A stretch of DNA of 64,000 nucleotides from Xestospongia muta (Eukaryota > Porifera > Demospongiae > Haplosclerida > Petrosiidae): NCBI GenBank assembly GCA_963693285.1, contig OY848923.1, positions 5,598,920-5,662,919 of the forward strand. The letters run 5' to 3'. Within the stretch, counting starts at the first letter, position 1. The number at the start of each line of letters is the position of its first letter. Position numbers and translations under genes: made by a program. Below the pieces are notes generated by a model that was not told where the DNA came from, did not search any database, and saw nothing but the letters and a program-made list of their open reading frames with translations. Of this stretch, positions 35,525-48,485 are shown in pieces.

Positions 35525-35690
35525 GTCATATATAGCTATTAGTAAATCAGCAAGATGTTCAATGTATTTATTGTTGTGATCTTCACTACTGGGATGTCTC
35601 TGATATAGCATAAGGCACCAATCTCCATAGTCACTGCCTAGATCAACCAAATTAGTTAAGAAGTCCAAAAACAACTTGGATTAATTATGG
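35525..35690 (-). CDS. Unassigned open exon
   Basis: About 50 codons are open on the minus strand (KLFLDFLTNLVDLGSDYGDW, later YIEHLADLLIAIYDLS), with protein-like composition. It lies just left of the second MULE fragment. I recognise no family and cannot define splice sites; it may belong to a gene broken by the MULE fragment. Confidence 0.3.
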
Positions 35691-36065
35691 CAATAAAAAT
35701 TTTCATAAGAACAAAATAGTCAGCATTACCATAAATAGGAAGAGTATAATCATCCTATATTAAATACTTAACTGTACCTTGTTATTACATGTCTACTTAC
35801 CTTGTTGAGACCTTGTTGGGGTGAAGTAGCTTGCGATTTATTAGTGAGAATATATCCATCCTATTATATATATATTAACTATATTATGTCATCTACAGGT
35901 CCACTTACTGTGTCAAAGCCTTGTTTAGGTGAAGTTGCAGTAGCAACAGGAGTAGCTTGATAGTTGGTAATCTATATAATGTAGTTGAAGATAATGATGT
36001 ATGTACATTTATATAGAAAGTGCATGTATGTGTCATATAAATATGTTATATATCTGTTATCTTAC

Positions 36066-36287
36066 CAGCTTTATAATATTAGTCCTGAAGTTGTTTACAT
36101 TTTTATACCAATGATTGCTTACAGCTTTTGTAAGTCTTGGCAATAGATTGGTTTTACCACATGCACTGATTGCAGCCTGAACCCAATAGCCATGTCCTTT
36201 GCAGGACGCTTTTTTGGGTGGAAGCCCATTTAGACAAATGTAATTAGCAAGAGCATTACTGTTAACATGAAACTTCACTTTGGGTGG
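36066..36287 (-). CDS. MULE first-domain exon (untruncated version)
   Basis: Minus-strand exon with good splice sites encoding PPKVKFHVNSNALANYICL and SCKGHGYWVQAAISACGKTN, then SNHWYKNVNNFRTNIIKL, rich in basic and aromatic residues. In the complete element the same exon is cut after its last ~43 codons by the satellite array. Being N-terminal to the PHD finger and transposase, it could be a DNA-binding domain, but I recognise no family. Confidence 0.55.
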
Positions 36288-36299
36288 CTAAAGAAAAAG

Positions 36300-36982
36300 A
36301 ACAGCAATGATTACATGCATGCATTCCTTACCATGCTATCCACTCAGTTATAAGAAACAGGATATTGAAGGTTAGAAAAAGACTCTAAAAGAATTGCTGT
36401 TTCACTAAAAGGACACTCAGAAAGATATATCTCAGTAGAACTGACAAAAGACAACTAAAGTTAGTCCAATTTTATCCCAAGTTTGTCCAATTTATAGACA
36501 TCAATGATGCAACAAATTTCAATTTGTTTGTAGGAATGTAGCAGTGAAATTGTGTTAATGATTCACATGAATAAACTGTTAATTTTGTCCATGTTTAGGA
36601 CCTTAAGTAATAAAAACGGCATGATGAATTAGTGTAAACTAGATGAATACAGACCTCAATTTATTAATATATTGAACAATACACCAGATTGTATGATATT
36701 CAATGTGTTAACACCTATTACAATCAGACCTACTTTATTTCTATAAATGTGCATGCTTGTCAATTGCATTTATGTATAGCACTGCAACTATCATATGTTT
36801 CCAATTAATAGAACAGTTAAAATGAGACAATCATAATTTTAAATGAATGTACTACATGTTGTGCATTGTGTAGGTTATATCTTTGGTTAATTTAGAACAA
36901 CCATATATATATATATTATAAAAAGGCGAATGTTATGTTCTCTCAACTATTCTTGTTATTATTTATGTCTAGTAGTTGTAAA
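36300..36982. other. MULE 5' upstream segment, no gene
   Basis: AT-rich and upstream of the first-domain exon on the minus strand, between it and array 2. This segment is missing from the complete element and might hold the ancestral promoter. Confidence 0.35.
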
Positions 36983-39010
36983 ATTTCCTCTTATTGCTGG
37001 CTATGGAGACTTTGAATGTAAACAAAAATATGATATTCAAGTGTCTCAAGTTAGTACAAATACTATCGTTAATTGTTTTGATGTGGAAGTGTTTTCCTCG
37101 CCCAGCAATAAGACCATTTGTTCATCTTTTAGTACATTTCCTCTTAATTGCTGGCTATTGAAAGTACAGATGTAAATGACAATATGATATTCAAGTGTAT
37201 CAAGTTAGTGCAAATACTATCATCAGTTGATTTGATGTGGGTGTGTCTTCCTCGCCCAGCAATAAGAACATTTGTTCATTTTTAGTACATTTCTTCTTAT
37301 TGCTGGCTATTGAGAGTACAAATGTTAATGACAATATGATATTCAAGTGTAACAAGTTAGTGCAAATACTATTGTTAGTTGTTTTGATGTGGGTGTGTCT
37401 TCCTCGCCCAGCAATAAGAGCATTTGTTCATTTTTTAGTACATTTCCTCTTATTGCTGGCTATGGAGACTTTGAATGTAAACAAACATATGATATTCAAG
37501 TGTGACAAGTTAGTGCAAATATTATTGTCAGTTGTTTTGATGTGGGTGTGTCTTGCTTGCCCAGCAATAAGAGCATTTATTCATTTTTCAGTGCATTTCT
37601 TCTTATTGCTGGCTATTGAGAGTACAGATGTAAATGACAATATGATATTCAAGTGTGTCAAGTTAGTTTAAATACTATCGTCAGTTGTTTTGATGTGGGT
37701 ATGTCTTCCTCGCCCAGCAATAAGACCATTTATTCATTTTTTAATACATTTCTTCTTATTGCTGGCTATTGAGAGTACAGATGTAAATGACAATATGATA
37801 TTCAAGTGTGACAAGTTAGTGCAATAATATCGTCAGTTGTTTTGATTTGGGTGTGTTCTTCACGCTCAAGATAAGACCATTTGCTCATTTTTCAGTACAT
37901 TTCTTCTTATTACTGGCTATGGAGACTTTGAATGTAAGTGACAATATGATATTCAAGTGTGTCAAGTTAGTGCAAATACTATCATCAGTTGTTTTGATGT
38001 GGGCGTGTCTTCCTCACCCAGCAATAAGACCATTTATTCATTTTTCAGTACATTTCTTCTAATTGCTGGCTATTGAGAGCACAGATGTAAATGACAATAT
38101 AATATTCAAGTGTGTCAAGTTAGTGCAAATACTATCGTCAGTTGATTTGATGTGGGTGTGTCTTCCTTCCCCAGCAATAAGAGCATTTGTTTATTATTTA
38201 GTACATTTCCTCTTATTGCTGGCTATGGAGAGTACAGATGTAAATGACAATATGATATTCAAGTGTATCAAGTTAATGCAAATACTATCGTCAGTTGTTT
38301 TGATGTGGGCGTGTCTTCCTCGTCCAGCAATAAGACCATTTATTCATTTTTCAGTACATTTCTTCTAATTGCTGGCTATTGAGAGCACAGATGTAAATGA
38401 CAATATAATATTCAAGTGTGTCAAGTTAGTGCAAATACTATCGTCAGTTGATTTGATGTGGGTGTGTCTTCCTTCCCCAGCAATAAGAGCATTTGTTTAT
38501 TATTTAGTACATTTCCTCTTATTGCTGGCTATGGAGACTTTTAATGTAAACACAATATAATATTCAAGTGTGTCAAGTTAGTACAAATACTATCGTCAGT
38601 TGTTTTGATGTGGGTATGTCTTCCTCGCCCAGCAATAAGAGCATTTATTCATTTTTCAATGCATTTTTTCTTATTGCTGGCTATTGAGAGTACAGATGTA
38701 AATGACAATATGATATTTAAGAGTGACAAGTTAGTGCAAATACTATTGTCAGTTATTTTGATGTGGGTGTGTCTTCCTCTCCCAGCAATAAGACCATTTG
38801 TTCAATTTTTAGTACATTTCTTCTTATTGCTGGCTATTGAGAGTACAGATGTAAATGACAATATGATATTCAAGTGTGTCAAGTTAGTATAAATACTATC
38901 GTCAGTTGTTTTGATCTGGGTGTGTCTTCCTCGCCCAGCAATAAGACCATTTGTTCATTTTTTAGTACATTTCCTTTTAATGCTGGTTATTATGACTTCG
39001 AATGTAAGCT
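36983..39010. repeat. 153-bp tandem array 2 (about 13 units)
   Basis: Same unit as array 1 but more diverged between units (for example GAGCATTTG in place of GACCATTTG). A two-unit block is duplicated: the same frame and sequence recurs at 38063 and 38369 (306-bp spacing). Confidence 0.9.
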
Positions 39011-39859
39011 GTTGTAATGATGTATATTAAGAAATCACATTGAATAATGCTGTCTCATTTTTGTATATGACAAACCGTTATGATTTTATATTTGCATATA
39101 AGAATGTTAAACTTATCACTGCGAGGTGAACTTAAACTACCTGTTTCAATTTAGTAATCAAATTCATGTAAATATTTATAATAACCTAACTTTTTTAGAC
39201 TTGTTTGCAAAACAATCTAGTATAAGGAATTAAGGACAAGTTTTGCTAGAGGCCAGTGACTGTGGTGCTAGTTTTATTGATTATTTGTGCTAACAATTTC
39301 ATGCTAAAAATTTTGTTCTTGAAATATAAAACGTAATTTATTACAATTTATTAAACAAAGTATTTTGAAAGGAATTAATTGGCTATCATTTATAATATAT
39401 TAACTAAACGGATTGAATGTTCTGTCCTACATACAATGTGATTGTTGTTGTAAGTTTCATACTCTTTGAAGTTAGCAGCACATATTTGTAGGCGGACCTT
39501 AAAACCGCGGTATGTGTTGCTGCACTTAATGTACATTCCTCATTTGAATGTGCTGCTGCAGAAGCCTAATTAATGTTCCATCACCACATGACACTGCAAC
39601 AAGGAAACTTGTGTTATTTTGAAAAGACGTCTGAAGGTCAGTGTTTTTGTTAGAACACGTAGGAAGATTTAGAAGCATATAATTTACAAATGAACTATTT
39701 TTCAATAAGTTGCTTAATCTAAAATCAAGAATTTTGTGTTTATATAGATGGAAGTTGTCTTTGTAGAAGGCACTTAACAGCTATTTCGTATGAAAAATGA
39801 AATTTCTCCATTATTAACAAAGTGAGAACCTATAAGTATAGTTCAATGAAGTTATGTCT

Positions 39860-41978
39860 TGTAATTATTATCCGGAATTACCTCTGGCCAGATGATTGAT
39901 TTCATAAAATCACTTAAATAGAATGCAGGTTTTTTTAGACAATCACTCGCCAAAGCAAGTAAATAATAATCGATTTCCATTAGCTACATGAAACTTGTAT
40001 GAAATAATTGTTTGTAAGACTGATATTCTCACCATATCATCAAGGTCAATTGGCCAGCCATCATCTAAGTACTTCACTTTACCAAAATCACTGTAACATT
40101 CTCCATTTATTAATTGTCTGATTGTGTGCTGTTTGTATATCATAAACACATGATTTTTTAAATTTTAAATGATAATTGTAAACATACTTCATTTGCTTTG
40201 ATTGTTGTTCTAATGAACCTTCTTGTAAATATGCTGTCACTGATACAATGATAGAGTATTAGATATAGTATTCACATATATGAATAACATACTGATCTGA
40301 TTTGTCACGTCTAAAGTTCGGATAACTTTTAAGGTAAAACTCCTTCCCCCATTTTTGTTTAGTACAAAAGATGTCATCCTTATCTGTTACTGGTTGAGAT
40401 GTAAATGATGGAAGAGTATGTCATTGTCCTCTAAATCTTCTTCTAAATATCAATAAACATAGAATTTATAGAACTATATGCTTATGATCCATTATATAAT
40501 TAACTTCATTTTCTCTATCACAACCTAAAGTTAACAAAGATTGGAATTACAATCATTCAGTAATCATGTAGTTTATAATGTACCTGGGTTGACATAAGTT
40601 TTAATGGTTTCTACGTAATCTAGAGGAACATTTTCCATATGCACTTCTGCTACTGAACAGCTAGGAATTAACAGACAATGTATTAATATACATTATTTTA
40701 TGGACAACATACCTTATTTTAAGGATCCACTTCTTGTAAGTTGTCAGCTATTTTTATAGATAATGTCAACATGTAATAAACAGCCTCTACCTCAAAATTA
40801 TCTTCATCGTATGGTATTCTGAGATAACTTGCCACATACTGTTAAATTTAATTATCTGATGTAAATGTTAAATCTTAGCTATACTTTTCACATACCTTAC
40901 ATATATATACATTTCTGTACATGTTGGGGCATGTGTCCTTATGATTAAATATGTCAGGGTACCCATTTTTAATTAAATTGTTTACCAACCTCCACCACAT
41001 TAATTTTCCAATTGTTATATCTTCTTGCTTCCTTCATTACTGTTGCCCTCCACATAGCAACTGCTTTCCTGTAAGTTTGTCTCAATCATGTGCAGTATTG
41101 CATGTGAATATACCTGAAAGTTTCAATGAGTTCATTTGCTTTATCACTTATTTTGTCATGAATAGTATATACCAATACATCCTTATTCTCATGTTGGCTG
41201 AACTGTAATAGATAAAGTGATGATAGTGCATGTGTTTTATTAGTTTTCACTCACTAGTACCATGTCCTCTTCCAAAATAGGACAGATTATCAGGAATATT
41301 TCTCCATATCGTTGGTCTCCACTAGACCTCTGTTGTATATATGGTACATACTCAAGACTTCTTCATTACAACTTACTTTCATGTAAAAACATAGATTCAC
41401 TCTATCAAATTCTGACATGGATTTTCTTGTCATGCAAATTTGTAAGTCAGCACTGTTTATGACTTCAACATAACCCAAATCCTTTATAATAGAGTATTGT
41501 TCAAACATGACATATTTGATTATTTCAATTACTGACTGTATAAAAGGTTTCAAATCTGTTGTTACTAATTGTCTTCAAAACATTTATAAAAAAGTATACT
41601 GTCTATATTTATTTGAGTGTATTATTAATGATTAGACATTTGAGATGGACTGTACCTTAGATGAAATAAATTTTTCACTGTTTGTTAATTCTTTTATGTC
41701 TTTTAAATTGAGGTTTATGTCATCCAATGACAACACAGTCAAACTATCATCAATGGATAATATTGTTTTAAGTGCCAAACCATTGCTCTTATTCAGTGGG
41801 ATTTTGTGGGCATTAATAACTGACATTTCTGATTGCATTGTTTCACTTGTCTCGGTTTTGGTGTTAACTACTAAATAGAACAAACTGGAACGGAATGTTT
41901 TGTGTTTGACAACTCACAATTAGAGTTAAAGTGTACTGGTGGAAATTCATTATCATCATCGCTGTTGCTTTCAGACAT
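39860..41978 (-). CDS. MULE second gene, copy in element 3
   Basis: Counterpart of the gene starting at 17159, with start codon at 41978-41976 and the same acidic first exon and downstream exons (41883-41690; 41553-41390; about 40149-39943 with IRQLINGECYSDFGKVKYL). Differences are scattered substitutions. Function unknown. Confidence 0.45.
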
Positions 41979-42036
41979 AGTGTACAAGACTGGTTATCAA
42001 TAAGAAATAACTTATCTAAGCATTTTGTGTGAATCA

Positions 42037-45000
42037 CTAACTTTCTTGCTTATGAAGATTATTTAGCTCCAACAAGATCATTGTTCGAGCTATTCGAGCT
42101 TCACTCTATGATTTATGTAACCTGCCTATGCAAGTAGGCATTTTTTACACTTACTTCTTTAAAATTTAATTTTCTCTTCTCGATGAAACACTTTGCTGCC
42201 TGTAAAGGTAAATGAACATTATACAGGTTAATGAAGTCTTACCATGCAGACAAATACCCCACAATCACAGGCATTACTCTGTGTTGGGCTGTTGCACATC
42301 TATGGATGTACAAGTACCATAAAAATGAATTAGTGTAACATACTTTGGAATCACAGTATCTCCACTCATGAATGGATAGTTTAAACTTTGACAGTCTACA
42401 CAAATATAGCCTGCTTTTTTCAAATGTTATCTTATGCAATAATTCCTTACCATATGCTATTAATTAAATGAGGCCGACTATTATGATATGAATCGACTTC
42501 ATATATGATCTTATCATTTACATCAACAATCTGTGTAATTAATGTATCCCAAACATATATTATGTTGATTAAGGCACTGACAATGAGAATCCAATGTTGT
42601 GGACGATGAACTGGAAATATGATCATGTCTTTCTCTAACTGATTTTTGCCCTAGAATTTATTACTTTTTGTTTAATTTTAAAGTTATAAAATCCTTACAT
42701 ATTTTGTGACACCACTAAAGGCTCTTGCTTTTAATAATGAAAGGAATATGGAGTCGACAACAGCAATATTCGTCTAGTTTTAACAATTTTTGTGACATGC
42801 ATGTAAAATTATTTGACTTACATCCTTTGCTAACAATATTAAGTAATTCATTATTACCTACACAAGTAGATACTATTATATAATATATACAATGATTATA
42901 TATGTATATGTATATGTATACTTATGTGTGTGTATGTATATATAATAATTTATGAATATATATATATATAGTTTACTTCTGCAGTTAGCCACACTCCTGG
43001 CTGTAAGGTGTTGTACGGTGCCTTGATCTCTTTCCAGTCCTTTATCAGATATATATATAGAATAAATTCTTTGCTAGCAATGCACTTACTATTTCCTTGT
43101 CTTCATTAACAACTAATGGACTCTGATAGAAATATTATAACAGTAATGCATGCACATTTTAACAACAGACTAACTTCTCTCCGTGATAAAATTGGTGGAC
43201 AATCATCAATCACTTTCAATACCGTCTATACAAGTTTAGTTAGTATAATTAATTACAATATGTACTATGTGATATGAAATAACTTCATACTAACCTCCGA
43301 CTCATCCGACTTGTATATAGCTAGACATACATTTCTCTAAGAGGCAATCATAATGATGTATTGTTTTCATTAGCTTTACTCACAGAAATTTAGTATATAT
43401 TTCTGTTGTAATCATAGTTAGTAATTATGTTATTGTCATCATATTCAATCCACTCTCCACCAGGTGTTTTCACTAATGCTGTGTCTATTGTTTTTGTTTT
43501 AATATAGGTAACTTATAGCTGTATAATAACTTACAATGACCTGTATCTACAGATGTTGGACGTCCATGATGAACCTACGCAGTGACAGGATTAAATGGAA
43601 ACTTTCATTGTAATCAGTACTAACAGCTATTCCAAGTAATCTGTAAGTTCTTGAGGTGTAATCATGTTTGGTAGTATTTTCATTTGTAATTGTCCTATTA
43701 GATATAATATCAGATTGATTAAATTGCTTATAACTTACTCTTGTAGCAACAATGGCTGGTTTGATTTTTTTACTTGAATATGTGTTTCGAGAAATGCCTA
43801 GTATCTGTACATCTGGTAGTGAAGCAACATTTGTGCTAACAGTCATTAGACGTTCATTGCAAGGTATGCATCTGTAGGCTTTATTATGGCATTATTGTCC
43901 ACAATATATAGCTTACAAATGATGGGATGTTTTATCTGAGTAGCAAGATATTTTCTTCCGCCACAATTCTGATATACAGTCTTCTTTTTGTCCAACCACT
44001 GAAATTAATAGTATTTTTGTGTACTCTTCTCCAACATATATCTAATTGTTAATATAAACAACACTGTCATCATCACAATAACAGACCTCCTTGCAGATAG
44101 GACATTGTTTTTCAGTGATTGTATGTATGTTAAACAGTTTCTGTTTATTAGACAAACATTCTTAGTAGATTACAGTTGTACATTGCTTAAATCTCCATTA
44201 CCTGCATTGATTCAACACTAACAGCATTTCCTCTTTTACATCAGTCTGGCCACCAAAATCTATGTGTGATGATGTCATCAATGTCTATTAATTACATAAA
44301 TCATATAATATTGCCTGAAATAAATAAATACTGTTATCATCTGTGAATTAGCAACGTTATCTTCTACTGTGCACTCAATGTTTAAGTATTCTTTTTGGAC
44401 TGGTGTTAATTCCACTTGTGGTATACCTATTATAATAATTCATCAATACTTCAAAGTTTGGGGTTTCTGATTACCACATAGATGTTTTCCCAGGGGTGTT
44501 ACATGCAATAACTGGAGGACAGTGTTTATCCAACATAGGTTGCTGGTTTGATTTCCAAAACCCTTGTTGGTGTGTAGCATAACTCCAGTGGCGCTCCAGT
44601 CTCATAGATCTGTCATATATATGCAAACACCTTGTCAAAGATGACTGTTTATTAACTCACAGATGTTGATGGTAACAAACAAGGTTGAAAAGATGTTATA
44701 ATGACATCTTCATCATCATCATTGTGTTCATCACTCCTAGAGAATTTGACCTTTTCACTAACATTAATGACTTCTTGTTTTTCCTGCATTAAAGTGAGTA
44801 CTTAGTACATTAAACACTTAATTAATCATATATTGCATTCTACGGACAATTTTTCATCACAGCTTTCCCTATAGGAGATTATAATATGTATGTGTATATA
44901 TCGTTAGTCATCTGATTTTGGTTTGATGGACACTTGAGATGATTTTGTATCGCTAACTTCATCATATTGGGACCTAAGTGAGAAAACTGAAAGTTATCTC

Positions 45001-45855
45001 TAAACATATTTCTGTGCTTACAGCAATATAAAATCCTTCTTTGGAGGCTTTTGGTAGTGACCCATTAGGTTTTGTCCTGGCTTCTTAGATCTTTTTGACC
45101 ACTTCTCCTCAAGCAGTTTTGTTTTTGGTTTATCTAGCTGTTTCTGAATACATGTATATATATTTTGTATATATAGACAAATAATGTACTTTACCTTTAG
45201 CCTCTGTCTGTCTTTAGTAGAAACATTGTCAATATAAGCCAGCTGCCTTCCAAAGTGAATTGAGTAGTGCTCCTTTAAAAAAAGATCTGGTCGCTTTCTG
45301 TGGTTTGGATGATCACTTCTTTTCAATATGAGGTTTCAGGCCTCAATTGTTCCAGCAGTTCGATTGCTGCTTGTTGACATATCTCCTATATTAACACTCC
45401 TCAGTATATTTGTCCAAAAAGGAACCATTGACAACCATTTCCGTTCCATTGTTTTGATCCATTTAGGTTGAAAAATTGGGTTTGGAGGACATGTTTTGTC
45501 AGTACAGTACTTCAAACTTGACAACTTTTGCTTAAAAAAGCAAAGAATGGCTTCTGACATGATGAAAGGATCATTGCTTCTTCTGAATTGGTAGTAATTT
45601 CCAGTATATCCTCTGCTAGCTCTTCGTTAATGTTGTTAGTGTTGCTGTCGATTAACTGGGGGACTTCTCCAAATTTTTTGAAAGTATCTTCAAGCTCATT
45701 AATTGCACATTGCACTTCATTGTTGACATACTCCGAGCCAAAGATTAGAGCACATCTCTTGAGATTTATTTTTAAAAATTTCAATTGATGTAGAATTTAG
45801 CAAAACTGAAAAGGAGTACATTGAGAAGCTGTACTGATCTTTTATGGCACTTAAG
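42037..45855 (-). pseudogene. MULE main gene, 5'-deleted copy (transposase exon 2 to Ulp1)
   Basis: Matches 17218-21056 of the complete element. The Ulp1 active-site exons are intact (SPTQSNACDCGVFVCM on the minus strand near 42250-42300; PVHRPQHW near 42617). The transposase second exon carries a 1-bp loss in an A run near 45534, splitting its frame, and both catalytic Asp residues are missing because the preceding exon is deleted. Any protein expressed would be a protease without a transposase. Confidence 0.7.
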
Positions 45856-45860
45856 TAATG

Positions 45861-47262
45861 CAATAAAAGCATTTGTTTATTTTTTAGTACATTTCCTCTT
45901 GTTACTGGCTATGGAGACTTTGAATGTAAACGACAATATGATATTCAAGTGTGTCAAGTTAGTACAAATACTATCGTCAATTGTTTTGATGTTGGTGTGT
46001 CTTTCTCGCCCAGCAATAAAAGCATTTGTTTATTTTTTAGTACATTTCCTCTTATTGCTGGCTATGAAGACTTTTTATGTAAACATCAACATGATTTTCA
46101 AGTGTGTCAATTTAGTACAAATACTATTGTCAGTTGTTTTGATGTGGGTGTGTCTTCATCGCCCAGCAATAAGACCATTTCTTAATTTTTTAGTACATTT
46201 CCTCTTATTGCTGGCTATTTAGACTTCAGATGTTAATGACAATATGATATTCAAGTGTGTAAAATGAATATAAATACTATCGTCAGTTATTTTGATGTGG
46301 GTGTGTCTTCCTTGCCCAGCAATAAAAGCATTTGTTTATTTTTTAGTACATTTCCTCTTGTTGCTGGCTGTTGAGACTTTAGAAGTAAATGACAATATGA
46401 TATTCAAGTGTGTGAAGTTAGTACAAATGCTATCGTCAGTTGTTTTGTTGTTGGTGTGTCTTCCTCGCCCAGCAATAAGACCATTTCTTAATTTTTTAGT
46501 ACATTTCCTCTTATTGCTGGCTATTTAGACTTCAGATGTAAATAACAATATGATATTCAAGTGTGTCAAGTTAATATAAATACTATCGTCAGTTGTTTTG
46601 TTGTGGGTGTGTCTTCCTCGCCCAGCAATAAAAGCATTTGTTTATTTTTTAGTACATTTCCTCTTGTTGCTGGCTGTTGAGACTTCAGATGTAAATGACA
46701 ATATGATATTCAAGTGTGTGAAGTTAGTACAAATGCTATCGTCAGTTGTTTTGTTGTGGGTGTGTCTTCCTCGCCCAGCAATAAGACCATTTGTTCATTT
46801 TTGAGTACATTTCCTCTTATTGCTGTCTATAGAGACTTCAGATGTAAATGACAATATGATATTCAAGTGTCTCAAGTTAGTACAAATACTATTGTCAGTT
46901 GTTTTGATGTGGGTGTGTCTTCCTTGCCCAGCAATAAAAGCATTTGTTTATTTTTTAGTACATTTCCTCTTATTGCTGGCTATGAAGACTTCTTATGTAA
47001 ACAACAATATAATATTCAAGTGTGTCAATTTAGGACAAATACTATCGTCAGTTGTTTTGATGTGGACGTGTCTTTATCGCCCAGCAATAAGACCATTTCT
47101 TAATTTTTTAGTACATTTCCTCTTATTGCTGGCTATTGAGACTTCATATGTAAATGACAATATGATATTCAAGTGTGTCAATTTAGTACAAATGCTATCG
47201 TCAGTTGTTTTGATGTGGGTGTGTCTTCCTTGCCCAGCAATAAGACCATTTGTTCATTGTTG
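45861..47262. repeat. 153-bp tandem array 3 (about 9 units)
   Basis: Same 153-bp unit, with its own sequence variants (AATAAAAGCATTTG; ACTTCAGATGTAAATGAC). Each unit keeps the CAGCAATAA ... TTATTGCTG inverted arms. The left junction lies inside the former transposase intron (GTAATG|CAATAAAAGC). Confidence 0.9.
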
Positions 47263-48295
47263 ATGTAGGCCACCATCAATTTTCTAAACATGCCTTATTT
47301 CCTGTCCTATGTATTTTCTTTATTTTAAACTAAATTAAAGTGAAGAAAATATCTTATACTGGTTTCTTTGAATTCACAATAACTGTAGATTTGAGAACTT
47401 TGATCACACTAGTGTTATTATAATTCTTCAAATTGCATGATACAATACCTTTGTATATTTATTGGAAAATCAGTGTAAGATCAGTTAATCGTTAGAAATC
47501 TGGCACTGCATGCATCAGTTATTGATTGTTTTGCTATAGTTTTGATAAATGTCCTGTCATAGCTGCTATGAGTGTAATTGTGATAATAGACAAAGTAATG
47601 TTGTGACATGTGTACACTCCCTCTCACATATACACTATTATATAATAATGTGTTAATGTATTATTTTAGCCTTACATTAACTTCAGTTGATTTCTATATT
47701 GTGTATATAAAAACGGACTCAATTTATTTAGATGTAAACATCATATACTCTTATCTATGAAGGAGGATACACTATCCATACCGTTCATAGTGTTGATTTG
47801 TTTATTATCATAATTTAATTCACTAATCAGCTGTTGTGATGATTATAATATGTATGCATACCTAGCATACATTATTGGTTAATTTTAGTAAAATCATTTT
47901 AGCAATTACGACACAATATGTTAATAATAGAGGAAAGTTTATTTTTATAGTTTGTCAATATTCAATTGATGTAGTAAATATAATATAATTATATAGATGT
48001 AGTGATTATTACATTATGAGAGTGTCTTACTAATACATCTATGTAAACACTGCCATATTTGGTAATCTCCAGTTTTGTTATATATTATGTCGTGTCTCTC
48101 TCTACATCTCTATCTTTCTATGTCTCTCTCTCACACCAGATTTGGTGTCTTTTATACAGTTGTTACTAGTATTATATAGATATAATTTGACTCAAAAGAT
48201 TCCAATTCACTGAGCAAACATATTTAGTCAGGCCATTTCATATAGAGTGTGGTTTTACTCATTTCTTAATAATTGTTTTGTTTTGTTCTGATGGA
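47263..48295. other. Segment between array 3 and the right MULE end
   Basis: About 1 kb of AT-rich sequence unlike the matching positions of the other two elements (31270-31670 and 39010-39420). No gene seen. Homology to the complete element resumes for the last ~160 bp. Confidence 0.5.
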
Positions 48296-48485
48296 ATGTT
48301 TTATCTTACACACAATGTGATTGTTGTTGTAAATTTTCAGTATACAGCAAAACAGCAACTGCAGCTCCATCCTATCAAAAATACTTGAAACCACAAATAT
48401 TTAATAAGGCGTGGTTATCTAGTACCTGAGGAATGTGCTACTAACTTCAACAGAGTGGTAGGCAACGCCAGACTAGACACAAACC

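Larger units (their letters stand above)
35738..39460. mobile_element. MULE fragment 2 (5' gene exons, array, right subterminal region)
   Basis: Collinear with the right part of the complete element: minus-strand repeat exons (35860-35801, 35971-35909), the first-domain exon (36287-36066), a 153-bp array and the AT-rich right subterminal region (39010-39459, matching 31270-31712). It breaks off at GTAAGTTTCAT, where the left TIR of the third element begins. The transposase, PHD and protease exons are absent. Confidence 0.75.
39461..48456. mobile_element. MULE 3, internally deleted
   Basis: The left end reads ACTCTTTGAAGTTAGCAGCACA and the right end ATGTGCTACTAACTTCAACAGAGT. Both TIRs are shorter than in the complete element, lacking the inner 18-bp AGCAGCACAT block. 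The flanks (AAGTTTCAT left, GGTAGGCAA right) do not form a target duplication, so the ends may come from different insertions. It keeps the second gene and the protease half of the main gene. At about 45860 the transposase intron is joined directly to the 153-bp array, removing everything 5' of it (first transposase exon, PHD finger, repeat exons). Confidence 0.78.

Noticed and set aside
39452..39460. AAGTTTCAT as a target duplication of the third MULE
   Set aside because: The sequence after the right TIR (GGTAGGCAA) does not match it.
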